From assembly GCF_022539315.1 (NCBI RefSeq), contig NC_066313.1:9923764-9987763 (forward strand): 64,000 bases of DNA, in the 5' to 3' direction. Under the pieces are notes generated by a model, which was given only the letters and a program-made list of their open reading frames with translations, was not told where the DNA came from and did not search any database. Position numbers and translations under genes: made by a program. The stretch is from Serinus canaria (Eukaryota; Chordata; Aves; Passeriformes; Fringillidae). Of this stretch, positions 1 to 12,105 are shown piece by piece (the stretch's first letter is position 1; every line of letters starts with the position of its first letter).

Positions 1-527
1 CTTTAAAGTACTTTATATCAAAATACCACTGTGTCTACTCCAAATTTAGCTCCCAAAATATGGCAGATGAAGACAGAATTCTGGACCTAATACACAAAAT
101 TTCATAACACCTAATGCTCACATTTAAAATTTTTTAATAAAGAATATAAAAGATTGCTTGTCTCTATAAAAAGAATATGACAGACAAGAGTAGCACATAT
201 TAGACATTAGTACAATACACTATTACTAATGCATTGAATATATGCTTGACTAGGATGTGAATACTTTAGTAATTGTTTATCAAATTATACATTAAGATTT
301 TTACTAAACCTTTAAAATGATTGATTACTACACTTTTGAAATACACTGCATTCAAAATTTTGAAACTGTTAGGTATAGAAGTGGGCTCAAAAATTAAATT
401 CACAAAAAAAAAAATCAATGAGAAATATTCTCATCTATGTGAAATCAATCAAAATGTCCACCTTTTCAGTGTTGTAAGGGGGGGAAAAAGGAGTATTGAT
501 TTATCATTGCAAACTTTCATAACCATA
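1..527. other. AT-rich non-coding DNA
   Basis: A+T-rich sequence with no recognisable gene, RNA or repeat family. An 82-codon frame opens at 321 but is low in complexity (Lys/Ile-rich) and runs into the CR1 fragment, so it is not a credible gene. Confidence 0.6.
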
Positions 528-925
528 AATCAGGATCAAAGAATGGCTGATACTGGATGGGACCCCTGAAGGTCATCTCATCCTACCCCCCCTGCTCAAC
601 CAGGGCCACCTACATCCCAGGAGCTTGTCCAGGTGCCTTTCCAATGTCTCCAAGGATGGAGACACCACAGCCTGTCTAGGCAACCTGTGCCAGATCTTGG
701 TGACAGTGAAGAAGTGTTTCCTCATGCTCAGAAGGAACCTCCTGTGTTCCAGTTTGTGCCACTGGCTCTGGTCCTGCCACTGGACAGATCCTGGCTCCAT
801 CCCCTCCTCACATATTTATTCACATGAGTAATTTCCACCCTGATTCATCTCCACCCCAGGCTGAGCAGTGCCAGCTCTCACCCTTTCCTCATAGGATGGA
901 GATGTTCCAGTCCTTAAATCCATGC
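528..925 (-). mobile_element. CR1 LINE, 5'-truncated 3' portion
   Basis: Read on the minus strand this matches the 3' part of avian CR1. On the plus strand the order is: a 3'-terminal segment (AGGATCAAAGAATGGCTGAT), a 'GGGACCCCTGAAGGTCATCTC' type segment, the reverse-transcriptase C-terminal coding part, and a 'CTGAGCAGTGCCAGCTCTC' segment typical of sequence further upstream in CR1. A minus-strand frame still reads FFTVTKIWHRLPRQAV and SLETLERHLDKLL, the decayed C-terminus of CR1 ORF2. It is truncated at its 5' end, as almost all CR1 copies are, and cannot move. The outer limits are uncertain by about 20 bp. Confidence 0.88.
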
Positions 926-2540
926 CTATGGAAAACACAACATCCTTGCCTATTCAAATTTCCATCTGCCTTACAAGGAACTGGCTGATTGACAAATTTG
1001 TTTACGAGGATGAAGCCATAATAAAGTCATTCTTTACAAAGCAGTTGGACCTGCTCCTTCTCACTCAAAAAGATAATTGCAAGGCCTGATGATTAATTGT
1101 TATTTGTATTCATATAAATGGAAATTGCTAGGGTGGTTTTTTTTTCTCTTTTAAATTTTTAAAAGCAGAATGTGGACAACCTTGTGTCTAAGCATAAACT
1201 TGCCAAAGCTCTCATATTTTCTAATACACTTTCTGTGCTCCAGCTAAGCTGATTGAATTTTTCTCTCTTCCTAACAGTTTGTGCAAGGAAACACCACTGT
1301 GTCCAAAGAGCAACACCAGCTTTCAAAGATTTGCTCAATTAAACTTTCAACACTCTTAAATATCTGATATTTGTATTTTTAAACTAAGATTATAGACGAC
1401 AAGCTTGAACTGTTATACTGTTTATACATTCAGGGCTATAAAGTCAATGAATTTCCTTTTTTATCTAGTCCCATCATGTGCCCCCCAAGGGAACTGACTG
1501 TTTAATTCCATGGCAGGTAATTATTCAGTGCTTGCTGTATGTTTGTTGTGGTTTTGGTTCTGGTTTTCTTCTGTTTCATTACATTTTGCAATGTTGTGTC
1601 TCATTGAAAATCCTGACGATTCTCCGAGCTGAAAGTGATGGAGCCATTGAAAGCCTCAAGGCTAAAGCTGATAAATGGATGTACCACAAGAACAAGCTAC
1701 TCTGAATTTTGGTTATGAGGAGCACTTGAGAGAGAAGATATTGGTCTTAATTAAATGCCCATAAATATCATTAAATACAGACAGCCTTTTCAGGAAAGTG
1801 AAAATAAGCTTTTTTTTTGATGTCAGTTCCCTGATTGAAATACATCTACATATTTTCCTTTTTTATATTTTTATATCCTTTTTCCTCCCTAGGGTGTTTT
1901 TTTTCTAAAGCTGTGTTGAAATAGCTATACTGGTAAATTGAAAAGATTCAAGGCATTTCTGTGATAGGAAGGATATTTAACAGGGCAAAGCTTTTCCTTG
2001 TTTTATAGTTTTAACAGGTTCCTGCTCACCAAAGCAGAGCAAGGGAAAATTAGGAGGCTGTATTGCCACTGGGCAGCATATTTGACCTCTGAAAGCACTA
2101 GGAGAGTACAGCTGCCCCAGTCTGTGTTCTGGGAAATCCTTTTCAAAAATCCAGAGGAAGCCACATTATCCAAAGCATTGCTTTTGAGTGGTTTCTCACA
2201 TTAAAAAAAAAAAAAAAAAAAAGAGATTTTTGCTTCTAAGTGATCAAGAAACATTTGAAAATTAAATGGAAACCCTGAAATTTATTGTTTTTTGTTTTGT
2301 TTTGTTTTTTAATATAATTTGTACTCTGGTACCTTGCATTTCATACAGTGGATGCATTTTTCCCTTTGTTTTTAATTGCATGTGCAAGAGGAAAAACAGG
2401 TTTTGTGCTTCCTATTTCAGGTCACCTCTGGGAAGTATGGCTACTGGACAGTTTGGCCAACTATTGAATTAAGTTAGATTTCTTTATATACAGTATATTT
2501 ATATGCATCAGGCACGACTACAAAAGTAATTGCAAATCAC
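926..2540. other. Unique non-coding stretch
   Basis: No gene recognised. Two short frames (1478-1705, 75 codons; 1998-2204, 68 codons) match no family known to me and have no splice or promoter context. A 20-A tract lies at 2203-2222. There is no AATAAA signal shortly upstream of it, so a processed pseudogene is not supported. Confidence 0.55.
2203..2222. repeat. (A)20 homopolymer
   Basis: Twenty consecutive A residues. No target-site duplication or retrogene body could be recognised next to it. Confidence 0.95.
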
Positions 2541-2715
2541 AGGCTCCCCAGGGTGCAGTTGTGGTCCCAGGACTGACACAGTTCAAAAAGTGTTTGGGCA
2601 AGGCTCTCAGGAGCATGGTGGGGTTCTTGAGGTGTCCTGTGCAGGGCCATGAGTTGGACTTTGATGATCCTTGTGGCTCCCTTCCCACTCAGAATACTCT
2701 AGGATTCTATATGTT
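2541..2715 (+). mobile_element. CR1 LINE 3'-end fragment
   Basis: A diverged CR1 3' terminus in plus orientation. It starts CAGGCTCCCCAGGG, as in the CR1 'GGCTGCCCAGGGAGGTGGT' region. It continues through GTTGGACTTTGATGATCCTT and GGCTCCCTTCCCACTC and ends in TAGGATTCTATA, near the CR1 terminal ATTCTATGAT motif. The divergence suggests an old copy. There is no intact ORF. Confidence 0.8.
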
Positions 2716-4700
2716 CCTAGAGTAAAACAGTCTTTATGAAGGAAAAGAAGCTTTGCCAAAGTCATTTGTTTTCAAACCAACTTTTGTAAAGCTTATCTAT
2801 GTGGGCACAGAGCCATGACAGTAAAACACACTGTGGCTGCCAGACCATGCCCACAGCACTGCAATCATTCTTACATTCCAACAGTTCTGTTTGCCCCATG
2901 AAATCTGCTAAAAATTTACAGTTATGGTGGGCGATGGATGGATGGATGGATGGATGGATGGATGGATGGATGGATGGATGGATGATAAGTCTATAGATGA
3001 ACAGCTAGTATCTAATGGATAATACTTATCCATAATGGAGCTCAGACAGCATTTTAATAAATCTGTAGCATGCAGAACCTGCCCCTTCCTGAAGGAAGAG
3101 AAGAAAACAATCCAGTGGCACATTGTCACTAGTCCATTGAGGTGGAACTGAATGGAATGGTATAACCATCATTCACTGGGCAGACTGTGACAGGTTACAG
3201 ACATTTGATAAAATGAAATTTTTAAAAAAAGGAGCAACCTCATTCTACTGTATCCTGCAATTAAAGCCATTAGGCAAAGGAAAGACCATTTTGATTTGCA
3301 CCTTTATGGTTCTGGAATGTATCTCTTCATTGTGCTGATAAAATGGAATGTGTTATATATTTCACCATGACAAAATATAATTGATGTCATGAGCAGTTTT
3401 AAATTATTGCTTGTATAATGTATGCTTTCAGTAGAAGTGTATTTATTATTGTAAAATTTCTGAAACTTGTTCTGAATTGCCATGAAAAGCACCAGAGTGG
3501 AAGAAAAAGATTTGTCAATGACAGGGCCAGTTATTTGAAAGATTTTAACTTTCAAGTCAATTTCACAATACTTTCAGCTCCCATCTTCTTCTTCTTAGGG
3601 GGAAGTGGAATAAAAGGGATAATGAAAGAGAAATACCCATTACATTTATGAAACTAGATAAAAGCAGCAAAAAGCAGAATGTTATATGTAGTGGCAATAA
3701 AAATTTAGAAGCGTGTAATTTCATGAAAACAGCATCTGTAAAAAAGAGTAAGATGTAGAGAAGATTTCCATCACCAGTACCAAGATAAAAAAAACAAACC
3801 TCTCCCGAACTAATTAGACAATGTTATCTTTTACATTCATAGATGTGTCTGGCAATGATGCATTATGGCTCAGGCTTAAGGACTGGATCATTAACTGAGC
3901 AGAAATGTTACATTCATTTGTGTATACAAGATTAAATGCTATACATTCCTGCAATGTTCCATGTTCTATTATATCATTTTAGCCACTCTTTTATCTCCCT
4001 GTCACTTTCAATGAGCTGTAAACTTGATAGCATGTTTACAGATATTTTTCTTTCACTGACTAAACTATCAAAAGCCTGTGTGATGATTTTATCATTCCCT
4101 TGGCCCCTGAGGATTAGAATGTGCACTGTGCAATGCTCTAAAATGCATTTGTATGGAATGCCTACTCAACATATTCTGCACAGCTCTTTGGTCTCCCTTA
4201 GAAAGACATCCCCACACTTCCCAGACTGGTTGCTCTTGACTGCAACAAATAAAATAAGACATAAATCCATCAATCCCACATGAAATGATATTTCGGATCA
4301 GGCTGAACTGTAAAAGTACACAAGGGGAAAGAGGTAAAAAAGAGAAAATGAAAAAGCTTTTCCAAAAAGCTCTAAGAAGTGAAGTGGGCATTTTAGAGAT
4401 GACTTCCTGCATATTCTATCAAGAGTCATCACCAGAGCAGATCTCACAATCTAGTGAATTAATAGCTGTAAGAGTGTATAACAGTAACACAGAATATGGT
4501 TTTTCAGCTTAATAGAAGAATCACAGAGTTTACAATGTTCTCCAAAATCAATACAGAAATATTTACAAAACACAGAATGGAAGGATGTTTTACCACCAAT
4601 TTTAATCTTTGGTGACTTCTGAGCAACTCAGAAATGCAAAGCAACAGCCAAACAGCTACACAGAGAGCAAATGATTGCCTGTGAGACTGAGATTGTTCTA
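2716..4700. other. Unique non-coding stretch with one microsatellite
   Basis: Apart from the tetranucleotide repeat at 2933-2984, no repeat family or gene was recognised. The open frames over the microsatellite (Asp-Gly-Trp-Met on plus, Ser-Ile-His-Pro on minus) are products of the repeat. Frames of 115 codons (3936-4283, plus) and 106 codons (4092-4412, minus) overlap each other and show no domain. Confidence 0.55.
2933..2984. repeat. (GATG)13 microsatellite
   Basis: Thirteen perfect tandem GATG units (52 bp) with no interruption. Its purity suggests a young and probably length-polymorphic locus. Confidence 0.97.
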
Positions 4701-4808
4701 CTGAGCAACCTGGACTAGTGCATGGTGTCCCTGCCCATAGCAGAAGGCTGGAAATGGATGATCTTTGTGGTCCCTTCAAACCCAAGCTATTCTATGATTT
4801 TATGGAGA
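4701..4808 (+). mobile_element. CR1 LINE 3'-end fragment
   Basis: It matches the CR1 3' tail: CTGAGCAACCTGGACTAGTG, GGTGTCCCTGCCCATAGCAG, GGATGATCTTTGTGGTCCCT, and the terminus CTATTCTATGATTTTATGG. This is a strongly 5'-truncated copy of about 110 bp in plus orientation. The terminal ATTCTATGAT repeat is clear. Confidence 0.9.
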
Positions 4809-6589
4809 TTCCATTACCAACACTTTTTCACTTTGTCCCAGGATATCCTGTGGTGATGATCCCAAACACATCGAGGTTCACACTTCAGTGCCTCTGCAGC
4901 AAGGAACAGTAATGCCAAATGAAGAATAAAATTATTATCCCAGGTCTCAGAAAAGCTACTTCCTAGCCCAGCCAAGCCAATTAGAGCCTTGAGAGTGTGA
5001 ATCACCATTTTCAGACACTATTACAGGAAACAAAGTATTTTCTCCACAGATCACCTCTCTTCCCACTAGTGACTGATTACAGGACCAACCACAGCAATTC
5101 ATTATCTGGAAAACAGATAACAGAAGGGTATTTAAAATACTTTAAGTTATCTTTTTAATCAAATTTAAAGCTGGAAATTAAAGAATCAGAATTACACCAC
5201 TAGGCAGATTCACAGACCACCAGAAAAGTCTCCAGAGAACACAGAGTTCGCCCTTGTTCTGGCAAAAAGCAAGACAGAACAGAGTTTAGTGACCACTGGA
5301 AATATTTAAAGGCTGAACTTACTGCAGAACAATTAGAAATCTGTGAAACACTAGGGAGAACAGCAGAAAATAATATCTGCCCAGTACAGGTTCAGCAAGT
5401 TAATAACAGGACAGGTACTATTTACGGGGAAAATACTTACATTTTAATATTTTCATGTGTACCAAAATATAAAGCTGTTTAATCATATTCAAATTGGCTA
5501 CAGAAACAAATCTCATTGCTGCCTGCACATGCTATTTACTGCAGTTTCCCCTTCAGTGATTAAAATATAAAGGTATGTCTGTGCACATTCAAGATAGCTT
5601 TCTAACCTGCTCCCTCTGCCAAAAACAGTACCATTTGGTCCTTTTGCAACATTTTGAAATAAATTTTTTAATTTTGAAAGCCACTTGTTTGCATTATTGA
5701 ATCACTGACTCTTTATTATAATCAATAAACTTTATAGGCTAACACAAGCAACAAATAAAAGTTATTAAAATTTAACCTACCGAATAGTGCTTTCCCAGCT
5801 TACAATCACTGTATGACCTGAATCAGACCTTGGTTGGGTTTTTTTATACTAAAAGTTGTTAAAAAGAATCCTACAGTCAAATAAATATATAGAATAAAAT
5901 TAATGAAAATATTGTAGATGAGATTTCTGACATGTTAGACAATGTAACCGGAATTCTTTTGGCATCTTCATACATTCTCAAGACCACAAAATGAAGAAAA
6001 ACAACTGCTAAATAATTTTTTTTTAATATCCCTGTAGACCAGATAATTCTGAAGGTTTTGAGTATTAAATTATGAGAAGATGCATAAACATTTCATCTCA
6101 TCAAGAATTCTTTGCTGATGAGGAAATTTAGTTTTCATCCCCTTAGATTCAAGATGCAGCATCAGGGACAGAAAAAGTAGTGAGTTTAAAGGACATGTTT
6201 TCTGCCTCACATTAAATACTTCCAAATATGAGCTAGAAGTTAAAGACCAGATATATATATATTTATTTTTTATCACTGCATTCCTATATTATGAGGAGAT
6301 ATGAAGAAATTATGAAGAGAAAAAAAAAAAAAGAAACAGTCAGCTCTGGAAGTGCAGACACCATTAGGAGAAACGCAGGATTTCTGCCTGTTTAAGTCTT
6401 TCAAAAGTTGATGAGTAAAGACTAAAAGTACAAGACTTTTCACTGACACTAGAGGTAACACTGATGCGAATGCACAATCTAGTCTTGTTTTCTGTGAAAC
6501 AATTATGTTAGTAGATAAACTTTCAGCCCCCTTACAACAGCCTGGTGTTTGAAATACAAGACTTCAGACCTCAGGTCAGCTGGTAGGAG

Positions 6590-7075
6590 CAGGTCTCTGC
6601 CACATTGGGTTGCAATGCCTTAACCCTTCATGCACAGAGGATGGCTGTGCTTCTGCACCTGGAGCTGCCTTTCCCAACAGCATTCCCTGGCTGGACTTGG
6701 TGGAGCACTGCACAGTCTGAACCTGCCTCAGCCTCTTGCCCTTCATGCCAGGCACTGAGGGATCGTGGTTCCAAGTGTGGCAGGGCTGGCATCTGCCACT
6801 GGGGAATTCATCCCACAAGGGGAAGAGGGCTGGTGCTGGCACCAAGCAGGTGGCAGACACAGGCAGAGACAGAGGGAGGAGAAGCAGGGTCAGGAGAGTG
6901 AGTCTCACACATACCAGCTTGAGAAAAAATCGTTCAAATCCTGAGCTGGGTTCTTCAAAGACAGACGTGGCCCTGCTGCCCAAGATTTTTTGTGCTGGAT
7001 CTGAGCAGACAGCATCAGTGAGATTTTGCCCGATTGATGGGAGGAATGATGAGGAGGAGGACTCCCTGATATCAG
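6590..7075. other. GC-richer block, identity unknown
   Basis: It is clearly richer in G+C than its surroundings, with purine-rich runs near 6860-6900. Overlapping frames exist on both strands (135 codons at 6576-6983 minus; 127 codons at 6736-7119 plus). That is expected where stop codons are rare because of composition. There is no splice or domain evidence. It could be an old unrecognised repeat or a lineage-specific regulatory segment. Confidence 0.4.
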
Positions 7076-7089
7076 AAGGCCAATTAATT

Positions 7090-7130
7090 ATGCTATTATT
7101 CTATGATATTATAGCATAGAATGATAGAAT
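7090..7130. repeat. 41-bp near-perfect palindrome
   Basis: The 41 bases read almost the same on both strands around a centre at 7110, with three mismatched pairs. It holds perfect sub-arms ATTCTATG/CATAGAAT (7098-7105, 7115-7122) and ATGCTAT/ATAGCAT (7090-7096, 7111-7117). The ATTCTATGAT core resembles the CR1 3' terminal repeat, so this may be two CR1 tails joined end to end, but no CR1 body is visible on either side. Confidence 0.8.
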
Positions 7131-8172
7131 ACACTGCACCTAAACTGAAACTGAACGAGAACTCAAATGCACAAAATCTCCTGATTGTCTGCTGACCAAC
7201 AGTCTGCACATGGTCTTGGCCCTTATGGGCCATGGAAACAGAACACCCTCACTTTGATTAAACAATCTCCATATTGCATTCTACTTTGGAGCCACACAGG
7301 AGCAGCAAATGAGATAAGAATTGTTTCAATCATTGTCTTCTCTCACTGCTTCTCTCAGGTTCAGAGAATGTGAATCCCCCAAAACAGCGCATAGGAGTGA
7401 GCACATCATACATGCTCAGCCTGTGTATTGATCTGTCTGCTTCACACTGCCACATCAAAAGTCTTGGAAATATTCCTTGCAGTGTAATACATTATGTTTT
7501 GAAGAGCACAGCTGATTTTCTATTGCCTTGTGTTACCTTTGAATAATTTTGTTTAAAACACTCCCAAATCAAGCATTTTAGAGATGGAAGTCCTAAAAGC
7601 TTAAAAGACTGTAAGAGTTTGGGAAATGATAGAAAAATCAATCCAAATGATAGAGAATTCCTGGCTTGGGAATGTAAACTTTAAAGAATTCAGCTGTGGG
7701 GAGATCTGTGTTTATTCAAGGTAGGGCAGGTTGTTGTGTGAACCACAAGCCTGTTTCTGTACTCCAGAGGGAACTTGAACCAAAAGTAAAGTTTGGAGTG
7801 CCCCAATTTTCAGCTAAAGAAGTGAGGACTCAAAAGTAAATGCTCTGTCTAGATTTATCCAAGTAAATAAGTTCATGGATTTCTCACTACATTCATAATT
7901 CATTGGGATTTTACCATTGTCAGCAGTTCATTTTAAATGCTCTTGCCATCTTTGAAGGACCAGCCAAACAAAATCCTCTTAACTAAGATGACAGCTGCTG
8001 TTTAATATACTTTCTAGACCAGCTAAGTGCAACTATCTTTTTTTTTTCCCTGCATAAACTCCCAATTTCCTATAAAAACTTTCCTTAATTTGCTCCTATG
8101 GGGCTTTGGGGTTGGGAAGTTTGTTAGTTTTTAAAGCAGAACTTAAGTATAGGACAGATTTTCTAAATTCAC

Positions 8173-8216
8173 AGGTATGATGTTCTGCTGCACGTTGCAG
8201 CAGAACAAGGTATGAT
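8173..8216. repeat. Perfect hairpin flanked by 9-bp direct repeats
   Basis: AGGTATGAT occurs at 8173-8181 and again at 8208-8216. Between the copies is a perfect 11-bp inverted repeat, GTTCTGCTGCA (8182-8192) and TGCAGCAGAAC (8196-8206), with a CGT loop. The layout resembles a very small fold-back insertion with a target-site duplication, or a template-switch product. Confidence 0.9.
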
Positions 8217-11200
8217 ATTTCTGACACGTACACAAAGCAAGGCTGCACCTGTCACAAAGTTTGCAGATTCAACATTCAGCCCTAATGATTATGAGCCTTT
8301 ATTCCTAGAGGGGAACACAGTACCTCCAGTTTCTGCTGTCATAAAGTGCTGAGTAATCTCACCGTACATTTTCTGATTTACATGTACACAACAGTGCATG
8401 TAATCGCACTTTGATTAAAACCATGAGTGCAGCACAGAAGCCAGGCTGTTCTGATTTCTACCAGACACAAATCTCTTTATAACACACTGCAATAATACCA
8501 ATATAATCCTGAATAGCAATGAACTGCCAAAAGGAAAGAAGAAAAGTTTTCAAACATCAGAGCTTTATGACTTTATTTCTATGCAACAATCTTTCCTTTT
8601 TTTTTCCCGAACAAGAAAAAAGCACAAAATCACAGGAACTAATGTTCCACATAGTGCAATTCCTTTTCTAAAGCAGTAGTCACTCAAGACATTTAAATGT
8701 ACATGGCATGGAGCAATTATAAATTGCAATCTTCCCAAATCAAGGCAGTTAGTGTTTAAAGGCCATCCTCACTAGAGATTGCACCTACCCATTACCTTTA
8801 ACAGCCTCTCCAAGACCTAGCCAAGTTTTGGGTGCACTGACCTATTAAACAAGACACATAACTTCTGTACTGTGAGGAGATAAAATAGGAAATTAAATTT
8901 CTTTTAGTTGGCAAACGTTTAAAACAGGTAAAGGAAAAAGGTGCTTTAGCCTTTATTTCACTGGAATTCATTGACTGTTTTTGTCTGGAACCTATAAGGA
9001 GCAATTTGAGCCTTTCATCTTTCATCCAAAATATTTATTTCTAGTGCTGTTAGCACTGTGGTATCAATGCAGATTTCAAATCACATTTCATCATGTATAT
9101 TCCTCACGAAAAATATTAGCACTCAAGGACATTGCATGTCTTTGAAACAGCTTATTTGAGATTTACACAAAGGATTTTCAAAAGAAGACTCCTAGTTAGT
9201 TAGAACTAAATTCAAGTATTTGGGCCTGATTCACAGTTTCCTGTGGATTATTTAAAGTAGCATTGTTGTGCACTGCCGAATCAGTGCATGTGGGCCTTTG
9301 TGTAAATGACAATCAGCCTCATATTTTGTCTAATGATGTGTTCATTACACATTGTTCAGTATAGAAATGTAGAAAGTCAGAAGGCAGAGAGGCTTCCTGC
9401 TTTTTGCTTTTAATCCAGTGCATGAAGCAATATGCGAAGACATGAAAGCCGCTTATGAAAAATTAAACAGCTGCAGCTTTTGATGACAAATAACATGCTA
9501 CAGCTGAAAAGCAGGTACATGGCATGACTCTTGCTTCACTGACATGCATTTCCAGTGCCATATGCTGCAGATGGTTGCTGAACATGCTGCTTTCTTTCAG
9601 GACATTACCTTGTTTTGATGGCAAACATGACTTGACAGATGCCTCAGTGGAGGAATTGCATGATATCTGACCTTTTTGTGATATGTCATTTCTAGAAAGC
9701 CTTGGTGCAGGTGCTCCATCATGGGACACATAACAGACACACACACCAGAGAATGACATGATTCAAAGCCCTTTATCTGCTTTCTGACTCTCCAGCATTA
9801 TGTTTGTTTTAGAGCATGTCATCTACTGGCCTTTGTAAAATGAGATGCCAAATCTCAGGATATAACGTTTAGGACTGAATTATCCCAAAGATTTGTATCT
9901 ATTCTACTGCAGGAAATATTCTCTTAGGTTTTTGTTTTTTGGTTGCCTAATGATTTAATTCAGGCAAAGCTGAGGTTGAGTCTCAATTACTGTGCTTCAG
10001 ACAGAGATGGATAACCTTAAGCACCTTCAAAGGTCACTTCATCCTGGAGCTGTTCAAGGCCCTGTCTGCCTGCTGCAAACAAATGCAGTGAGAAGCATTT
10101 CACACCTCCAAAAGCCACAGTATGAGGGAAAGAGCAGTGTTACAGTGAACTATGACCACACACCTCAACCCAGGCTTAAATGGTGGAGATAAGGATAATT
10201 AAACACACACTTTAGACTACACCTCCACTATACAAAACCTGAAGCAGATTGTTTCTTCTCTGGGGGACATCTCTGCCCTTCTTAAAATCAAATTACACAG
10301 CTATAAAGAAGTTCAGTTCTTTTTGTTAACTCAGTACACATTGGCCTAATTTCTGTTCACACCATGTATAAATTCAAGGCATGGAAAAAAAAGCATAATT
10401 ACAGGTTTTGTTTTACCACAGAAAATAGATAATTATGAGTAATTCGTGCCTCAATTAAGTTGAGGATAATTGGTACTCAAAGTAAGAAACACTGCCTGGA
10501 GATTATGGGGTAATCTGAAAGGAAGTTGCCCAATTTATTCTAGGGCACTCAATTTACTGGTTATTTGCTATACATATGCTTTGATCAAAGATTAAAATAT
10601 TCAAGGAAGTGTGGCACACCTTTATTACATTTAGAAACAGTGACAGAGAAAAACAGTCCAAGAGACAACAGCTCTTCCAGAATTTTAAGGTCCCAGCCCA
10701 TTTCTTTAATCTACAAAAGTGTTGCATTAAGTGCATCACCCCAACTGAAAAAGTTCTCCTGACAACAGTATATACAAAAAAAGAATTTGCTGACTTAAAG
10801 CAGGCCTTATAAACTTTCAGGTTCAGGAAGCCCACCCCACCTGTCTCCAGACATGAATGTGCAACGTGGTCCCCCAACTCAACTCCCATGAGAAAACATG
10901 GTGGGATGTATGGGGAAATTGATCCACGGGTTGGCAGCTGGCATGGAACACTCACCAGGGCTTCCAGAGCTGGCATTACAGAGAGACAGATATTTCAGCT
11001 CTGGAGCAGAAATATCAGAGAAGACACACACAGATTTAGCCTACAAAAAATACCTACGTGAGCGCTGGAATGAGTCATTCCAGTTATAAAAAAGGAGCAT
11101 TAGTCAAGCCTGTCCTGAGGGTTTAAGCTAAATTATTTAGAAATGTCTCTTATGTCAACAAAACAGAAAAGTGATTACTTCCAGCTTTTGAAAATATGAG

Positions 11201-12105
11201 ATAAGGAGTGAAAAAAGAAAAAGGAAGAAAAAAAAAAAGGCATAAACTCCAATGGCTTTACTGAAAGCGGTCTGCAGAAAATACATACTGAAAAAAAACA
11301 ATATGCTTTTCTCTAAACCACAATCTCATTTGTGCAAATCAAATCCTGTGAGTATGGCCTGTATTCACTCCTTTTGACCAGCAATTTCGATTCTTATACA
11401 GAATAGTTGAAGGAAAGGCTCTCTCGCTTTTTGCAGAAAGGTGTTTATGATAGAGCCTTTTAAAGTGAGGGGTTTCATTGCTACTCAGAAGAAAAACATT
11501 TAAAATGCAACCCTGCCATATTGGTGCTATTACTACTGATGTTTTTTTAAAGAAAGGTTAGATCTGTGTGCATTCCATGCTGTGTAGTCCACTTGAACAC
11601 ACATTCATCCATCCACCAGAGATGGAAGCCACTCTGTGGGAATGGCTCCCACTGGCACCTCCTGACAAAATGGCTTAGAGAACAGAGGGTAAGAAAGGCC
11701 AGACAGTGTAAGGAGTGTCAGAGACTTCAACCCACAATTTCAACCCCTGTCTTGGTGAGGGTGAGCTGAGACCTTTTGGGGATTAGCTACAGAAAGGATG
11801 CTTAGAACTTTCTAGGAATTACTTAACATTGTTTAAACATTTAATACTTCAGTGCTTTGGCTGAATTGGTCATATTGATACTTAGAGTTTCATCATTGCT
11901 GGTTAAATATGTGTCATTAATAAGTCAATAAACTGCTTTAGCACTGATCTGATTAAAAGGACTTTAACTGAGCAGTTTTAGCCTATGGTACTATTCACAT
12001 GTTACCCAAATACTAAACAGTATCTCATGAAACTCTTAGGATGTGGGACAAAACCCTTTCTACCCCTTCACTGGTAGAATATCCATGGTGTGACTTTGCT
12101 CCAGG
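8217..12105. other. Mostly unique non-coding stretch
   Basis: No gene recognised. It contains the candidate conserved element at 9020-9480. Short T-rich and A-rich runs occur near 8597 and 11229. The 140-codon minus frame at 10554-10976 has no domain and overlaps three plus frames, so it is treated as chance. Confidence 0.5.
9020..9480. promoter_or_regulatory. Candidate conserved non-coding element
   Basis: Repeat-free, evenly complex sequence with many ATTA/TAAT cores, a small AGTGCT-GTT-AGCACT hairpin (9043-9057) and a SOX-type CATTGTTC near 9351-9358. The texture is that of vertebrate enhancers near developmental genes. This is inference only; no alignment was possible. Confidence 0.22.

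Larger units (their letters stand above)
4809..8172. other. Unique non-coding stretch
   Basis: No gene recognised. It holds a short AT run near 6250, an A-rich run near 6319, the GC-richer block at 6590-7075 and the near-palindrome at 7090-7130, which are listed separately. The rest is ordinary A+T-rich sequence. Confidence 0.55.

Noticed and set aside
1998..2222. Processed pseudogene ending in a 20-A tail
   Set aside because: No polyadenylation signal shortly upstream, no recognisable protein and no target-site duplication found.
3580..3602. Pyrimidine-rich tract followed by AG, resembling a splice acceptor
   Set aside because: No coding frame or donor of note downstream. Such tracts are common by chance.
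6915..6990. tRNA-like T-loop (GTTCAAATCC)
   Set aside because: No matching acceptor, D-arm or anticodon arm could be laid out around it.
6576..7119. 135- and 127-codon frames on opposite strands
   Set aside because: A GC-richer composition makes stop codons rare on both strands. No family recognised.
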